From positions 60,594 through 124,593 of the forward strand of contig NZ_BONW01000009.1 of the NCBI RefSeq assembly GCF_016862915.1: a DNA stretch of 64,000 nt, read 5' to 3'. Source of the stretch: Plantactinospora endophytica (GTDB lineage: Bacteria > Actinomycetota > Actinomycetes > Mycobacteriales > Micromonosporaceae). The notes under the pieces were generated by a model that had not been told where the DNA came from, searched no databases, and worked only from the letters and a program-made list of their open reading frames with translations. The translations under genes and the position numbers were made by a program. Below, piece by piece: positions 25,726 to 34,204 of the stretch. Numbering within the stretch: position 1 is the first letter of the stretch; every line of letters begins with the position of its first letter.

Positions 25726-25828
25726 GGGCCCACAGGCAAATGAAAATCATCTATATAGCTATATCCGGATGCACGAATCAATGCTGGTTGGCGGGGATCT
25801 GTTCCGGATCGTCCGCCGGTCGTGCCTC

Positions 25829-25995
25829 GCGCCGACCACATCTTGCGCCGACTATCCCGCGCGCCGACCACGCCTTGCGCCGACCGTCCCGCGCGCCGAC
25901 CACATCTCGCGCCGACCATTCCGCACGGACCTCCGGTGCGGATCGTCGTGGTTCAGAGCCGACCACGCCTCGCGCCGACTACACCTCGCGCCGAT
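25829..25995. repeat. 16-bp phased GCGCCGAC array
   Basis: GCGCCGAC occurs at 25829, 25845, 25861, 25877, 25893 and 25909, exactly every 16 bases. After a gap come GAGCCGAC at 25956 and GCGCCGA(C/T) at 25972 and 25988, again 16 apart. The 8-base spacers vary (for example CACATCTT, TATCCCGC). The period is not a multiple of three and no gene covers it. Confidence 0.85.
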
Positions 25996-26248
25996 CGCGC
26001 CGTGCGCTGGTTGCGTGGCCGAGGGGTGGGCGGCGACCGGGTGGTTCCTCGCGCGCGGCGAGTACGCCGCCCCCCCACCGCCCGGTGCGGCCCGCAGCGT
26101 GCGGTCGAGCGGCGCTGGCGGCGAGGTCAGGCCCGTTACCCAGGTTGCCGGTGGATTTCGAGGAGATCTATTTACGTCGTCAGGCTGTCATGACATTCTG
26201 CCAAAGGTGGACTCCTTCGATATCGATCATCGACGAAGGGAGGCAGAC

Positions 26249-27682
26249 ATGTCAGAACGGCGCGGACCCTGGTGGGGTCGGCGGACCGGACCGACGGGCA
26301 GCCGCGCGGTGTGCGCGTTCGCCGTGGCGGCGGCGGTGGTGCTGGCGGCCACCGCCTGCGGAGACTCCTCGGAGCCCGCCGGCCGGGACGCGAAGGACAT
26401 CACGCTGACCATCACCGACAACGCGATCGCCGGGGGCAAGAACTCCCGCAGTGCCGAGTGGATCCAGAACTGGGTGATCCCGAGGTTCGTCGAGGCGCAG
26501 AAGGCCAAGGGAGTGACCGCGAAGGTCACCTTCGTGCCGAGCGGGGTGGACGACGAGCAGTACAAGACCAAGCTGGCGCTGGACCTGCGGGCCCGCTCCG
26601 GCGGCGACGTGATCTCGATCGACGGCATCTGGGTCGGCGAGTTCGCCCAGGCCGGCTACCTCAACCCACTGTCCGAGGTGGCCGGGGCGGAGACCGACTC
26701 CTGGGACGGCTGGGCGCAGATCCCGGAGGCGGTGCAGGGACTCGGCCGCTTCGAGGAGAAGCGGTACGCCATCCCGATCGGCACCGACGGCCGGGTCCTC
26801 TACTACAACCGGAAGCTCTTCGCCCAGGCCGGGCTTCCCGCCGACTGGCAGCCCCGGAGCTGGCAGGAGATCCTCGACGCCGGTGCCAAACTCAAGGCCC
26901 TGCCCGGCGTCACCCCGATCCAGCTCAACGCCGGTACGGCGATGGGCGAGGCGACCAGCATGCAGGGCGCGCTGCCGCTGCTGGCCGGCGCCGGTGGCGA
27001 GGTCTACACGGCCGGAAAGTGGACCGGCGCGACCCAGCCCACCCGGGACATGCTCGACTTCTACGCCAAGGTCTACGCGGGCGGGCTCGGTGATCCGCTG
27101 CTGCAACAGGAGGCGAAGGGTCGGGACAAGTCGTTCCAGCGGTTCGCCGAAGGCAAGATCGGCATCCTCGCCGAGGGCGACTACTTCTGGCGCAGCGTGG
27201 TCGAGCCGAAGGCCGGCATCGCGAAGATGGCCGACCGGGACAGCGCGGTCGGCTACGCGCTGATCCCGGCGAAGAACCCCGGCGCCGGCATCCGGGGGCA
27301 GGACTTCGTCAGCATGTCCGGCGGCAGCGTGCGGACGCTCAACCCGCACTCGAAGTACCCGATCCAGGCGTTCGAGCTGCTCAGCTTCATGCACTCGGCG
27401 GAGGCGGTGAAGGCGGAGCTGGGCGACGTACCCCGGATCACCGCCCGGACCGACGTCAACGACGAGGTGCTGGCCGGCGACCCGATGCTGAAGTTCGTGG
27501 CCGGCAAGGTCCTGCCGATCACCGCCGCCCGCCCGCCGCTGGCGGTCTATCCGCAGGTGTCGGTGGCGATCCAGGAGGCGACCGCCGCGGTGGTCGGCGG
27601 GAAGGCGCCGGACGCGGCGGCGGCGGACTACCAGAAGAAGCTGGCGGGGCTGGTCGGTGGCGCGGACAACGTCACCTCCTGA
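26249..27682 (+). CDS. Sugar ABC transporter solute-binding lipoprotein
   Basis: A 477-residue family 1 extracellular binding protein that captures a sugar for import. The N-terminus is a lipoprotein signal: basic start, hydrophobic AVCAFAVAAAVVLAATAC, with lipidated Cys37. The mature part has the typical fold (LALDLRARSGGDVISIDGIWVGEFAQAGYL, GRVLYYNRKLFAQAGLP, SFMHSAEAVKAEL). ATG 26249 is preceded by AGGGAGG; an in-frame region upstream is non-coding. It is the first gene of an operon ending in a GH38 alpha-mannosidase, so an alpha-mannoside or mannose-containing oligosaccharide is a reasonable ligand. Confidence 0.93.
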   Translation: MSERRGPWWGRRTGPTGSRAVCAFAVAAAVVLAATACGDSSEPAGRDAKDITLTITDNAIAGGKNSRSAEWIQNWVIPRFVEAQKAKGVTAKVTFVPSGVDDEQYKTKLALDLRARSGGDVISIDGIWVGEFAQAGYLNPLSEVAGAETDSWDGWAQIPEAVQGLGRFEEKRYAIPIGTDGRVLYYNRKLFAQAGLPADWQPRSWQEILDAGAKLKALPGVTPIQLNAGTAMGEATSMQGALPLLAGAGGEVYTAGKWTGATQPTRDMLDFYAKVYAGGLGDPLLQQEAKGRDKSFQRFAEGKIGILAEGDYFWRSVVEPKAGIAKMADRDSAVGYALIPAKNPGAGIRGQDFVSMSGGSVRTLNPHSKYPIQAFELLSFMHSAEAVKAELGDVPRITARTDVNDEVLAGDPMLKFVAGKVLPITAARPPLAVYPQVSVAIQEATAAVVGGKAPDAAAADYQKKLAGLVGGADNVTS

Positions 27683-28628
27683 GCCGGAGACCGCGACCGG
27701 CGGGCCGGCGGCGGCTCCGGGCGATCCGGGTACGCCGCTGGCCCGGCGCGCCGACGCCGCCGGGCTCGGCCGGGCCCTGGCGGGTGGGTTCGTGCTGCCC
27801 GGCCTGGTGCTGATCGTGCTCTTCCTGGTGGTACCGGCGCTCTGGACCATCTACCTCGGCGTCACCAACTACCGGCTGACCGGGCTGGCCGCCGCCGACC
27901 CGCAGCTCGTCGGGCTGGACAACTACACCGCCGCGCTCGGCGACGAGCGGTTCCGCACCTCGCTCTGGCTCACCCTCCAGTTCGTCTTCGGGTCGGCGGT
28001 GCTCGGCCAGGCCGGGCTGGGTTTCGCGATCGCCTGGTCGCTACGGGACCGGCACGGGCCGGTACGCCGGCTGGTGGAGGCGCTGGTCCTGCTGGCCTGG
28101 ATCCTGCCGAGTTCGGTGGTGGCGTTCCTCTGGATCGCGCTGCTGGACCGGGACGCCGGCACCCTCAACGCGCTGCTCGGCACGCCCGGGATGGCCTGGC
28201 TGCTCGACCACCCGATGCTCGCGGTGATCCTGTTCAACACCTGGCGGGGCACCGCGTTCTCGATGATGCTCTACGGCGCCGCGTTGCAGAACGTGCCGCC
28301 GTCGCATCTGGAGACGGCCAGGCTGGCCGGTGCGTCGACGTGGCAGCAGTTGCGGGACGTGGTCTTCCCGCGCATCCGGGGGCACGTGCTGACCAACCTG
28401 CTGCTGATCAGCCTCTGGACGTTCAACGACTTCACCCCGTTCCTGATCACGGCGGGCGGCCCGGAGCAGCGCTCCGAGATCCTGCCGGTGTACGTCTTCA
28501 AGATCGCGCTGTCCGGCGGGGAACTCGGCTTCGGCGCCGCGATCTCCTTCCTGATGCTGCTGATCAACCTGGTCATCGCGCTGGTCTACCTGCGTACCCT
28601 GGGACAGCGGCGGGAGGCCCGGCGATGA
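27657..28628 (+). CDS. Sugar ABC transporter permease (MalF/UgpA type)
   Basis: A 323-residue inner-membrane permease with about six membrane segments, starting with GGFVLPGLVLIVLFLVVPALWTIYLGV. The cytoplasmic EAA loop that contacts the ATPase reads ETARLAGASTWQQLRDVVFPRIRGHV. The GTG start at 27657 overlaps the binding-protein gene by 26 bases; later in-frame starts would shorten the Pro/Ala-rich N-terminus without affecting the fold. It pairs with the next permease, whose start overlaps its stop as ATGA. Confidence 0.92.
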   Translation: MARTTSPPEPETATGGPAAAPGDPGTPLARRADAAGLGRALAGGFVLPGLVLIVLFLVVPALWTIYLGVTNYRLTGLAAADPQLVGLDNYTAALGDERFRTSLWLTLQFVFGSAVLGQAGLGFAIAWSLRDRHGPVRRLVEALVLLAWILPSSVVAFLWIALLDRDAGTLNALLGTPGMAWLLDHPMLAVILFNTWRGTAFSMMLYGAALQNVPPSHLETARLAGASTWQQLRDVVFPRIRGHVLTNLLLISLWTFNDFTPFLITAGGPEQRSEILPVYVFKIALSGGELGFGAAISFLMLLINLVIALVYLRTLGQRREARR

Positions 28629-29503
28629 CGGCCGGCCCGGCGACGCCGCCCCGTCCGGCAACGGCCGGCCCTGGAAGCACGATCGGTTGGCGGGGAGGGC
28701 TGGCGCAGATCGGCCGCTACACCTTCGTCTCGTTGGTGCTCGGCTTCTTCGCGCTTCCGCTGCTCTGGCTGGCCACCGCACCGTTCGACCGGACTCCGAC
28801 GATCACCACCTCGCTGCCCGAGTTCACCCTGGACAACTTCCGGGCCCTGCTGGACAACCCGTACGCGCTCCGGTCGCTGTGGAACTCGATCCTGCTCTCC
28901 GGCGGTACGGCGGTCCTGGTGGTGACGTTCGCGGCGCTGGCCGCGTACGCGCTCAGCCGGGTCCGGGTGCCCGGCCGGGACGCGCTGCTCTACGGCCTGC
29001 TGCTGCTCTCCTCGATCGTCACCGGTACCGCCACCATGGTGCCGCTCTACGAACTGGCCTTCCGGCTGAACCTGATCGACTCCCGGCTCGGCGTGATCCT
29101 GATCCTCAGCGGTGGACTGCTGCCGGCGGCGATCTTCATCCTGAAGGACTTCATGGACGGCACCCCCACCTCCTACGAGGAGTCGGCCCGGGTCTTCGGG
29201 GCGAGTCCGGTGCAGATCGTCTGGCAGATCGTGCTGCCGATGGTCCGGCCCGGTCTGGCCACGGTGGCGGTCTGGGCCGTGGCGAACGTGTGGGGCAACT
29301 TCCTGGTGCCGTTCCTGCTGCTGCGCAACCCGGACAAGGCCCCGGCAGCGGTGATCATGTACACCCTCTACACCGAGGGCGGCCAGGCGAACCTGGCGTT
29401 GCTCTCCACCTTCTCGCTGCTCTACTCGCTGCCGGTGGTGCTCATGTTCGTCTTCGTCAGCAGCCGGTACGGCTTCCGGTTCCACGGAGGGATCAAGCGC
29501 TGA
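28625..29503 (+). CDS. Sugar ABC transporter permease (MalG/UgpE type)
   Basis: A 292-residue permease with six predicted helices (first: FVSLVLGFFALPLLWLA) and the EAA loop EESARVFGASPVQIVWQIVLPMVRPGL. The C-terminus YGFRFHGGIKR is typical of MalG-like subunits. ATG 28625 overlaps the upstream stop by 4 bases, and its own stop shares one base with the ATPase start (TGATG), so the whole importer is translated as a coupled unit. Confidence 0.93.
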   Translation: MTAGPATPPRPATAGPGSTIGWRGGLAQIGRYTFVSLVLGFFALPLLWLATAPFDRTPTITTSLPEFTLDNFRALLDNPYALRSLWNSILLSGGTAVLVVTFAALAAYALSRVRVPGRDALLYGLLLLSSIVTGTATMVPLYELAFRLNLIDSRLGVILILSGGLLPAAIFILKDFMDGTPTSYEESARVFGASPVQIVWQIVLPMVRPGLATVAVWAVANVWGNFLVPFLLLRNPDKAPAAVIMYTLYTEGGQANLALLSTFSLLYSLPVVLMFVFVSSRYGFRFHGGIKR

Positions 29504-30819
29504 TGGCCGCCATCACCCTGCACCGGCTCGGCAAGGTCTATCCCGGCGGTGTCCGGGCGCTGGACGCGCTCGACCTGGCCATCGCCGACGGCGAGTTCTT
29601 CGCCCTGCTCGGCCCGTCCGGCTGCGGCAAGACCACCCTGCTGCGTACCATCGCCGGGCTGGAGGTGGCCACCGAGGGCACCGTGCGGATCGGCGACCGG
29701 GACGTGACCGACCTCCAGCCGGGCCGGCGGGACGTGGCGATGGTCTTCCAGGACTACGCGCTGTTTCCGCACATGACCGTCGAGGAGAACATCGGCTATC
29801 CGCTGCGGATCAAGAAGGTGCCCCGGGCGGCCCGGCACGACAAGGCCACCGAGACCGCCGCCGAGCTGGGCCTGACCGGGCTGCTCGACCGGCGCCCCGG
29901 GCAGCTCTCCGGCGGCCAGCAGCAGCGGGTGGCGCTGGCCCGGGCGATGGCCTGCCACCCGCAGGTGTTCCTGCTCGACGAGCCGCTCTCCAACCTGGAC
30001 GCCCGGCTCCGGCTGGAGGCCCGGACCTTCCTCAAGCGGCTTCAGCGGGAGCTGGGCGTGACCTGTGTCTTCGTCACCCACGACCAGGCCGAGGCGCTGG
30101 CCCTGGCGGACCGGATCGCGGTACTGGAGAGCGGCCGGATCCGCCAGGTCGGTACCCCGGTCGAGGTGTTCCGGCAGCCGGCCAACACCTTCGTGGCCGG
30201 GTTCATCGGCTCGACCCCGATGAACCTGCTCGACGCCGAGGTGGCCGGCGACGCGGTGCTGGTCGCCGGGGCTCGGCTGCCGCTGCCCGCGCCGGTCCGG
30301 GCCCTGGTCGCCGACGGCGACCGGGTGGTCTACGGGGTACGCCCCGAATATCTCGACCTGCATCCGGCGCCGGTGCCGGGCGCGCTCGCCGGTCGGGTAG
30401 TGGTGGTGGAGAACCTCGGCAGCAGCTCGCTGGTCTCGCTGGACCTGCCCGGCCCGGACGGGGCCGCCGGTGCCGGGCTCCAGGTGGTGGTCCCGGAGGG
30501 TCGGGAGCCGGCGATCGGCAGCACCGGCTGGGCGGTGCCCCGCGACGGCCGCTCACTGGTCTATCGGAACGGCGAACTGCTGCACGCGACCGAACCGGCC
30601 GGCGCGACGACCGACCCCGCGCACGCCGTCGGGCCGGCAGCGGACAGCTCAGTCACGGACAGCCCGGTCACGGACAGCCCAGTCACGGACAGCCCGGTCA
30701 CGGACAGCTCAGTCACGGGCAGCTCAGTCACGGACAGCCCGGTCGGCGGCAGTGTTCCGGCCGGCGGCGCGGTTGCCGGTAGTGCGGCGGGCAGCGGCGC
30801 GGCGGGCGGGCCGGCCTAG
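29503..30819 (+). CDS. Sugar ABC transporter ATPase (MsmK/UgpC type) with repeat tail
   Basis: A 438-residue ATPase of the MalK family that energises the two preceding permeases. Motifs are complete: Walker A GPSGCGKTT, Q-loop MVFQDYALFPHM, signature LSGGQQQRVALARA, Walker B VFLLDEPLSNLD, H-loop VFVTHDQ. The regulatory OB-like domain follows (VVYGVRPEYLDLHP). The last 60 residues are unusual: tandem SSVTDSPVTD units from 15-base repeats, then a Gly/Ala-rich end. It is about 70 residues longer than common MsmK proteins because of this tail. Most actinomycete importers share one MsmK; a dedicated ATPase suggests a self-contained operon. Confidence 0.93.
   Translation: MAAITLHRLGKVYPGGVRALDALDLAIADGEFFALLGPSGCGKTTLLRTIAGLEVATEGTVRIGDRDVTDLQPGRRDVAMVFQDYALFPHMTVEENIGYPLRIKKVPRAARHDKATETAAELGLTGLLDRRPGQLSGGQQQRVALARAMACHPQVFLLDEPLSNLDARLRLEARTFLKRLQRELGVTCVFVTHDQAEALALADRIAVLESGRIRQVGTPVEVFRQPANTFVAGFIGSTPMNLLDAEVAGDAVLVAGARLPLPAPVRALVADGDRVVYGVRPEYLDLHPAPVPGALAGRVVVVENLGSSSLVSLDLPGPDGAAGAGLQVVVPEGREPAIGSTGWAVPRDGRSLVYRNGELLHATEPAGATTDPAHAVGPAADSSVTDSPVTDSPVTDSPVTDSSVTGSSVTDSPVGGSVPAGGAVAGSAAGSGAAGGPA
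30643..30747 (+). repeat. Seven 15-bp in-frame repeats at the ATPase C-terminus
   Basis: Seven consecutive 15-base units starting at 30643, consensus GACAGC(C/T)C(A/G)GTCACG, encode DS(S/P)VT. They form a disordered Ser/Thr/Asp tail after the regulatory domain. Copies are 80-100% identical by eye, suggesting recent expansion. Confidence 0.88.
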
Positions 30820-30885
30820 CGGTACGGCGGGCGGGTCGGCGCCATCGTCGGCCCGGGAGGACGGACGAGCGGATCGGGGTGCGCA

Positions 30886-32118
30886 GTGGGCGAGCGGGTG
30901 ACGACCCACCGGGGGCGGTGGACCCTCGACGACCGGGCGGCCGGCATCCTCCGGCCGCTGCCGGTCATGGTGCCGCCCGGCACGGCGGGGCTGACCGTAC
31001 GGCTCGACTATCCGCGTACCGTCGGGGTGCTGGACCTCGGCTGCCAGGGCCCGGCCGGGTTCCGGGGCTGGTCCGGCGGTGCCCGGGACGGCTTCACCGT
31101 CGCCGCCGACTGGGCGACCCCCGGCTACCTGCCCGGCGAGTTGGAACCCGGCGAGTGGCAGGTGCTGCTCCGGCTGCACCGGATCCCGCCGGACGGGCTG
31201 GACTTCGTGTTGACCGCCGGCACCACCACCGCCCGGCCGGCGCCACCGGCACCGGCCGCCGTACCGGCCCGGCCCGAGTCCCGTCCCCGACGCGCCGTCC
31301 CGACCGTGGAGGGGCTGCGCTGGCTCGCCGGTGACCTGCACGCGCACACCGTGCACAGCGACGGTACCGGCACCGTGCCCGAACTCGCCGCCCTCGCCGC
31401 CGGTCAGGGGCTGGACTTCCTCGCGGTCACCGACCACAACACGGTGAGCCATCACGCCGAGCTGCCCGCCGCGAGCGCCCGGTACGGCGTCACCCTGCTG
31501 CCGGGCCAGGAGGTGACCACCGACCGGGGACACGCCAACGTCTTCGGCCCGACCGGCTGGATCGACTTCCGGGCACCCGCCGACGAGTGGGTGACGGCGG
31601 CGGAGAAGGCCGGTGGCCTGCTCTCGATCAACCATCCGCTCGCCGCCGACTGCGCCTGGCGGGAGCCGCTGCGGGTACGGCCCCGGCTGGCCGAGGTGTG
31701 GCACTCGGGGTGGTGGGATCGGACCTGGGGTGCACCGCTGGCCTGGGCGCAGGCGTGGCGGCCGGACGTCGTACCGGTGGGTGGCAGTGACTTCCACCGG
31801 CCCGGGGACGGTGTGGCCGTGGGTACCCCGACCACCTGGGTGCTGGCCGAGCCGGTGGACGTACCGGCCGGTGGCGCGGGCGAGGCACTGCTGGCCGGGC
31901 TGGCGGCGGGGCGTACCGCTGTGTCGGGCGGGCCGGACGCGCCGCTGCTGCTCCGGCTCGGCGACGAGTTGCTCGCCCTGGACGCCGACGGCACCGTGCT
32001 GGTCCGCCCCGACGGGGCTCGGCAGGTGCTCCGGGGCGACCGGGTACTGCTGCCGGCGGCGGACGGGTTGCACCTGCTGGAGTCGTACCGGACGGAGGTG
32101 GTCGCGCTGTGCGCGTGA
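30886..32118 (+). CDS. CehA/McbA-family PHP-domain metallohydrolase
   Basis: A 410-residue protein with a PHP phosphoesterase-type metal site: DLHAHTVHSDGTGTVPEL, VTDHNTVSHH, GQEVTTDRGHANVFG, SINHPLA and GGSDFHRPGD supply the His/Asp ligands. Relatives include the carbaryl hydrolase-like CehA group and uncharacterised enzymes in sugar operons. About 145 N-terminal residues form a separate beta-rich region. It is cytoplasmic (no signal peptide). GTG 30886 is the first plausible start, 66 bases after the ATPase gene. Hydrolysis of a sugar ester or phosphodiester is inferred from context; the substrate is unknown. Confidence 0.85.
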   Translation: MGERVTTHRGRWTLDDRAAGILRPLPVMVPPGTAGLTVRLDYPRTVGVLDLGCQGPAGFRGWSGGARDGFTVAADWATPGYLPGELEPGEWQVLLRLHRIPPDGLDFVLTAGTTTARPAPPAPAAVPARPESRPRRAVPTVEGLRWLAGDLHAHTVHSDGTGTVPELAALAAGQGLDFLAVTDHNTVSHHAELPAASARYGVTLLPGQEVTTDRGHANVFGPTGWIDFRAPADEWVTAAEKAGGLLSINHPLAADCAWREPLRVRPRLAEVWHSGWWDRTWGAPLAWAQAWRPDVVPVGGSDFHRPGDGVAVGTPTTWVLAEPVDVPAGGAGEALLAGLAAGRTAVSGGPDAPLLLRLGDELLALDADGTVLVRPDGARQVLRGDRVLLPAADGLHLLESYRTEVVALCA

Positions 32119-33059
32119 CGGCGGACGACCCTGACCTCGTAACCCCGGGACTCGACGACGCGGTACGGGTGGCGAACGCACCGGTCAGTTTCGGCATCTA
32201 CGCCCCGGAGGCGGCGCCACTCGGCCCGGACGAGCTGCTCGACGGGCTGGCCGAGGCCGGTTACCGGGGCATCGACAGTGGTCCGATCGGCTTTCTCGGT
32301 ACCGGTGACCGGCTCGCCCGGCGGTTGGACCGGGTCGGGTTCGGCCTGGCCGGCGGCTGGGTGGACCTCCGGTTCGCCGACCCGGACGGGTTCACGGCCG
32401 ACCTGCCCGGCCTGGACGCGGCGCTGGACGTCTTCGCCGCCGTACCGGTCGACGATCCCCGGTTCGCGCCCCGGCCGACTCTGGCCTGCTCGGCCGACCC
32501 GGCCCGGATGGCCCGGCCGGGGGTGCCGCACGATCCCGGGCTGGCCCTGCCGGCGCAAGCCTGGCCGGGTTTCGCCGGCCGGGTGCAGCGGGCGGCGGAC
32601 CGGTGCCGGGACCGGGGGCTCGAACCGGTGTTCCACTACCACCTCGGCACCGACGTGGAGACGGCGGAGGAGGCGGACCGGCTGCTGGAGCTGACCGACG
32701 TCTCGGTCTGCCTGGACACCGGGCACCTCTGGCTGGCCGGCGGTGACCCGGTCGCGGCGGTACGTCGCTGGGCCGGCCGGATCCGCCAGGTGCACGTCAA
32801 GGACGGCGACATGGCCGCGCACCGCCGGGTCAGGTCGAGCGGCGGCGGGCTGACCGAGGTGGTGGCGGCCGGCGGTTTCTGCCGGCTGGGTGCCGGCGGG
32901 GTGGACGTCGCCGGAGTGCTGGCGGCGCTGCGCGAGATCGGCTACGAGGGTTGGCTGGTGGTGGAGCAGGACGCTCCGGCCGGTCGCGCCGACGTGGCCG
33001 GGATGCTGGCCGAGCAGCGGGCCAACCGGGCGTACCTGCGCGGGTTGGGCGTGCGGTGA
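32109..33059 (+). CDS. Sugar phosphate isomerase/epimerase (xylose isomerase-like TIM barrel)
   Basis: A 316-residue AP endonuclease 2/xylose isomerase-like barrel. Diagnostic segments are VSFGIYAPEAAPLGPDELLDGLAEAGYRGID, FHYHLGTDVET, VSVCLDTGHLWLAGGDP (metal Asp and His), QVHVKDGD and IGYEGWLVVEQD. Family members isomerise, epimerise or dehydrate inositols and ketosugars. GTG 32109 overlaps the upstream stop by 10 bases, and its end overlaps the next gene by 4 bases. Pairing with a Gfo/Idh dehydrogenase is typical of oxidation-based sugar or inositol routes. Confidence 0.88.
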   Translation: MRVTADDPDLVTPGLDDAVRVANAPVSFGIYAPEAAPLGPDELLDGLAEAGYRGIDSGPIGFLGTGDRLARRLDRVGFGLAGGWVDLRFADPDGFTADLPGLDAALDVFAAVPVDDPRFAPRPTLACSADPARMARPGVPHDPGLALPAQAWPGFAGRVQRAADRCRDRGLEPVFHYHLGTDVETAEEADRLLELTDVSVCLDTGHLWLAGGDPVAAVRRWAGRIRQVHVKDGDMAAHRRVRSSGGGLTEVVAAGGFCRLGAGGVDVAGVLAALREIGYEGWLVVEQDAPAGRADVAGMLAEQRANRAYLRGLGVR

Positions 33060-34204
33060 GCCGGGGCGAGCGGCTCCGGGTGGCGGTGGCCGGGCTGGGC
33101 GTGATCGCCCAGGCGGTGCACCTGCCGGTGCTGGAACGCCGTCGTGACCTCTTCGAACTGGCCGCCGTAGCCGACCTGTCGGCACAGCGTGGGCACGAGC
33201 TGGGCCGGCGGTACGGCGTACCGGAGCGGCACCGGTACCTCGACGGCGCCGCGCTGCTCGACGCCGGTGGCTTCGACGCGCTGCTGCTGCTCACCTCGGG
33301 CTCGCACGGCGAGTTGACGGCGGCGGCGCTGCGTCGGGGCGTACCGGTGTTCTGCGAGAAGCCGCTCGCCTACACCCGGGCGGAGGCCGCCGAGCTGGCC
33401 GCCGCCGGAGCCGGGACCGGCGCGGGGCTGATGGTCGGCTACATGAAGCAGTACGACCCGGCGGTGGCCGAACTCGCCCGCCGGCTGGACCGGATCGGTG
33501 GCGCCGGGGCGGTGCACGCCGTCGAGGTGACCGTGCTGCATCCGAGCGGCGAGTCGCAGCTCGCGTCGCAGCGGCTGGGACCCGCGCCGACCGACGTGGA
33601 TCCGGAGCGGGTGCGGGTGCTGCGGGACCGTTCCGACGAGCTGCTGCTCCGGGCGGTCGGGGCGGATCGGCAGGTCCGGGCGCTCTACCAGATCATGATC
33701 AACAGCGTCTCGCACGACCTGTCCCTGCTCCGGCTGCTCACCGGTGCACCGTCCACCGTGGAGCACGTGGCGCTCTGGCCGGCCGACCCGCCGGCCGGGC
33801 AGGAGCCGTCGGTGGAGGTCAGCGGCGGGCTTCTGGCCGGCGGCCGGTACGGCATCCGCTGGCTCCACCTCCCGGACTACCCCGGCTACCGGGAGACGGT
33901 GACCGTGCACCACGCCAACGGCTCGTTGGAGCTGGTCTTCCCGACGCCGTACCGGCTCGACCTGCCGAGCACGCTGACCGTGCGCGACGGGACCGGCGGT
34001 GTCGAGCGCCGGGTCGGGTACCAGGAGACGGGCTCGGGATTCGAGCGGGAACTTGTCGCCTTCCACGCCATGGTCACCGCCGGCACACCGCCGCGGACCG
34101 GGCTGGCCGGCGGCACGGCCGACATCGGAACCAGTCAGCAGGTGGTCCGCCGGTTCGGGGCACTGACCGGATCGGCGGTGGGCGGAGAGGCGGCGACCGG
34201 ATGA
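33056..34204 (+). CDS. Gfo/Idh/MocA-family NAD(P)-dependent dehydrogenase
   Basis: A 382-residue oxidoreductase. The Rossmann fold reads RVAVAGLGVIAQAVHLPVL. The family signature CEKPLA occurs near residue 100, and the catalytic region contains MVGYMKQYDPAV and INSVSHDLSLLRLL with the conserved His. Such enzymes oxidise a sugar or inositol hydroxyl. GTG 33056 overlaps the previous stop (GTGA), and the stop overlaps the mannosidase start (ATGA). In this operon it may form the 3-keto intermediates used in some glycoside degradations; that step is an inference. Confidence 0.9.
   Translation: MSRGERLRVAVAGLGVIAQAVHLPVLERRRDLFELAAVADLSAQRGHELGRRYGVPERHRYLDGAALLDAGGFDALLLLTSGSHGELTAAALRRGVPVFCEKPLAYTRAEAAELAAAGAGTGAGLMVGYMKQYDPAVAELARRLDRIGGAGAVHAVEVTVLHPSGESQLASQRLGPAPTDVDPERVRVLRDRSDELLLRAVGADRQVRALYQIMINSVSHDLSLLRLLTGAPSTVEHVALWPADPPAGQEPSVEVSGGLLAGGRYGIRWLHLPDYPGYRETVTVHHANGSLELVFPTPYRLDLPSTLTVRDGTGGVERRVGYQETGSGFERELVAFHAMVTAGTPPRTGLAGGTADIGTSQQVVRRFGALTGSAVGGEAATG

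Larger units (their letters stand above)
25589..26248. other. Divergent control region between ramC and the sugar operon
   Basis: This 660-base region holds no gene. Near ramC (25640-25770) it is unusually AT-rich and contains two perfect palindromes. Further right is a 16-base phased array (25829-25995), then mixed sequence up to GGGAGG, which serves the solute-binding protein gene. A possible ramC promoter reads, on the minus strand, CTTGGG, 16 bases, TAGTAA, within about 25665-25692; this is weak evidence. Confidence 0.55.
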
